64,000 bases of DNA from Nepenthes gracilis (taxonomy: Eukaryota; Streptophyta; Magnoliopsida; Caryophyllales; Nepenthaceae), in NCBI GenBank assembly GCA_033239525.1, contig BSYO01000003.1, positions 28,265,540 through 28,329,539 of the forward strand, given 5' to 3'. The notes beneath the pieces are model-generated. The model was not told the DNA's origin and searched no databases. It was given only the letters and a program-made list of their open reading frames with translations. How positions within the stretch are numbered: position 1 is the first letter of the stretch; every line of letters begins with the position of its first letter. Shown here piece after piece: positions 62,851-64,000 of the stretch. The position numbers and the translations under genes are program-made.

Positions 62851-64000
62851 TATCAGATTCCTAGGAGAGCGTCCTTATCACCTCTCTATGACATCTCTTC
62901 TTGTACAAATATAGTTACCATAAATTTATAAGGTGTGCCTCATCATAATAATATGTTGACAGAGCTCCATATTGAAATGGCTAATTGCCAACCTGATTAC
63001 AAAAATGAGAAGTGTTTCATAGATGGTAAAAGTTAGAGTGATGGTAAATAAAAGGGATGAGAAGTAGATCGATAAAGAGAGGATGGAGACTTTGAGAGGA
63101 ATAATTCTGTTACTTTGATCTTTATTCATTCATGCTTCATTCTTACTAATATAACCTTATTCATGATGCCTTAATGCAATTGTTACAAGGTTTCAAGGGT
63201 GTAAAATGTCCTCAACTAACTTCTGGGAGCCTATACAGCTTTACAGAAAAAAAAAAATACAGAAAATCAGTTGCAACAACAGCCAAAACAGAATGCTGAC
63301 AGTTGGCAGCAGTTTAAAAATCCTGATCTGACCTGATTTTCTTGGTTACTTCAGGAGCTGATTTGGCTTCTGTACTTTGATGATTCGGCTTTTCCTTGTA
63401 GGATTAAAAGGATTTATTCAAGTTCAACAACAATAGCAATGACTTCAAAAAATAGCAGTAGAACTGAAAATTTACTGCAGTAAATCTACAATTGTGCTTT
63501 TGTTTGATGAATTCTGAGTACTTCATGGGAGTACTCCTTAGGTGACAGCATCTGTGTCCTTGAGGATGAAAGGGGAAATTGAAAGGCTCTGAAATCTTCA
63601 TTGTACATGTGAGGATGGATGTCCATTTCTTGACAATGATGTGCTCTCTAGTACATTTCTCCATTTCTTGACACCAACATTAATACTCGATTACAGTAGA
63701 TTAACATAAAAATGTAAACCGCACCAAAGAAAACATAGGTACACAAAAAATTCCGGGGTGGGACATTTACAAACGAGGCTACTTACCCCTCCAAAAAAAA
63801 AAAAAGGAACAAAAGAGGCTAGCATTAGGTCGTTTCATATATTTTTGAAATAAGAAATTGAGGTAGTTGCCACACAAAAATAACAGATTCCGAACACAAA
63901 TTCATCCTATTTTAATGTCATATTACAGTTTACCATTCAGCTACAAAATAGTGAGCTAAAAACCAAAATCTCATCTTAAATTGTATAGTCTAGCATTCCT

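Larger units (their letters stand above)
59417..64000 (-). other. PEX6 upstream intron (partial, at least 4.6 kb)
   Basis: The acceptor at 59417 shows that an exon coding for roughly the first 90 residues lies further right. I find no such exon up to 64000. It contains an RTE LINE relic (60580-61750) and an LTR-like segment (62100-62850). The stretches 59417-60580 and 62850-64000 show nothing recognisable. Confidence 0.65.

Overview
This is a window of an angiosperm nuclear genome. Its genes are split by GT-AG introns, intergenic and intronic DNA is very AT-rich, and several plant-type LTR retrotransposons and RTE-type LINEs are present. The genes read like those of a broad-leaved plant with long, repeat-filled introns, but the sequence alone does not name the species. 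All three host genes I can support lie on the minus strand.

Left edge (1-13145): the first exon of a cation diffusion facilitator gene of the metal tolerance protein C1 type starts at 647 and runs off the left edge. About 620 bp upstream of its ATG lies a nearly full-length, GC-rich Tat-type Ty3/gypsy element (1267-13140, minus orientation). It has two LTRs, a perfect 5-bp target duplication (ATAGT), a tRNA-Asp-like primer binding site, and decayed gag-protease-RT-RNaseH-integrase. A long block between integrase and the 3' LTR carries ORF remnants on the opposite strand.

Middle (13146-21267): AT-rich intergenic DNA, then the 3' exons of a gene I do not recognise (16514-17146). About 4 kb without recognisable coding sequence follows.

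PEX6 (21268 to beyond 59416): the rest of the window is one peroxisome biogenesis gene, PEX6, a double AAA ATPase. Fifteen exons (2,539 bp) are spread over 38.1 kb, and at least one more 5' exon lies off the right edge. The reading frame closes across all 15 exons except for one extra base in a run of six A at 58976-58981. Its introns hold two decayed chromoviruses, RTE LINE remnants, a truncated copia element, a pair of about 3.85-kb direct repeats, an old inverted pair of retroelement ends and a hAT-type MITE. The largest intron is 16.6 kb.

The most unusual structures are the repeat/copia/empty-site arrangement at 37605-48494, the inverted arms at 45671-50276, and the reverse-strand ORF block with TATA-like motifs inside the Tat element. 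I found no CRISPR array, operon, tRNA or rRNA gene.
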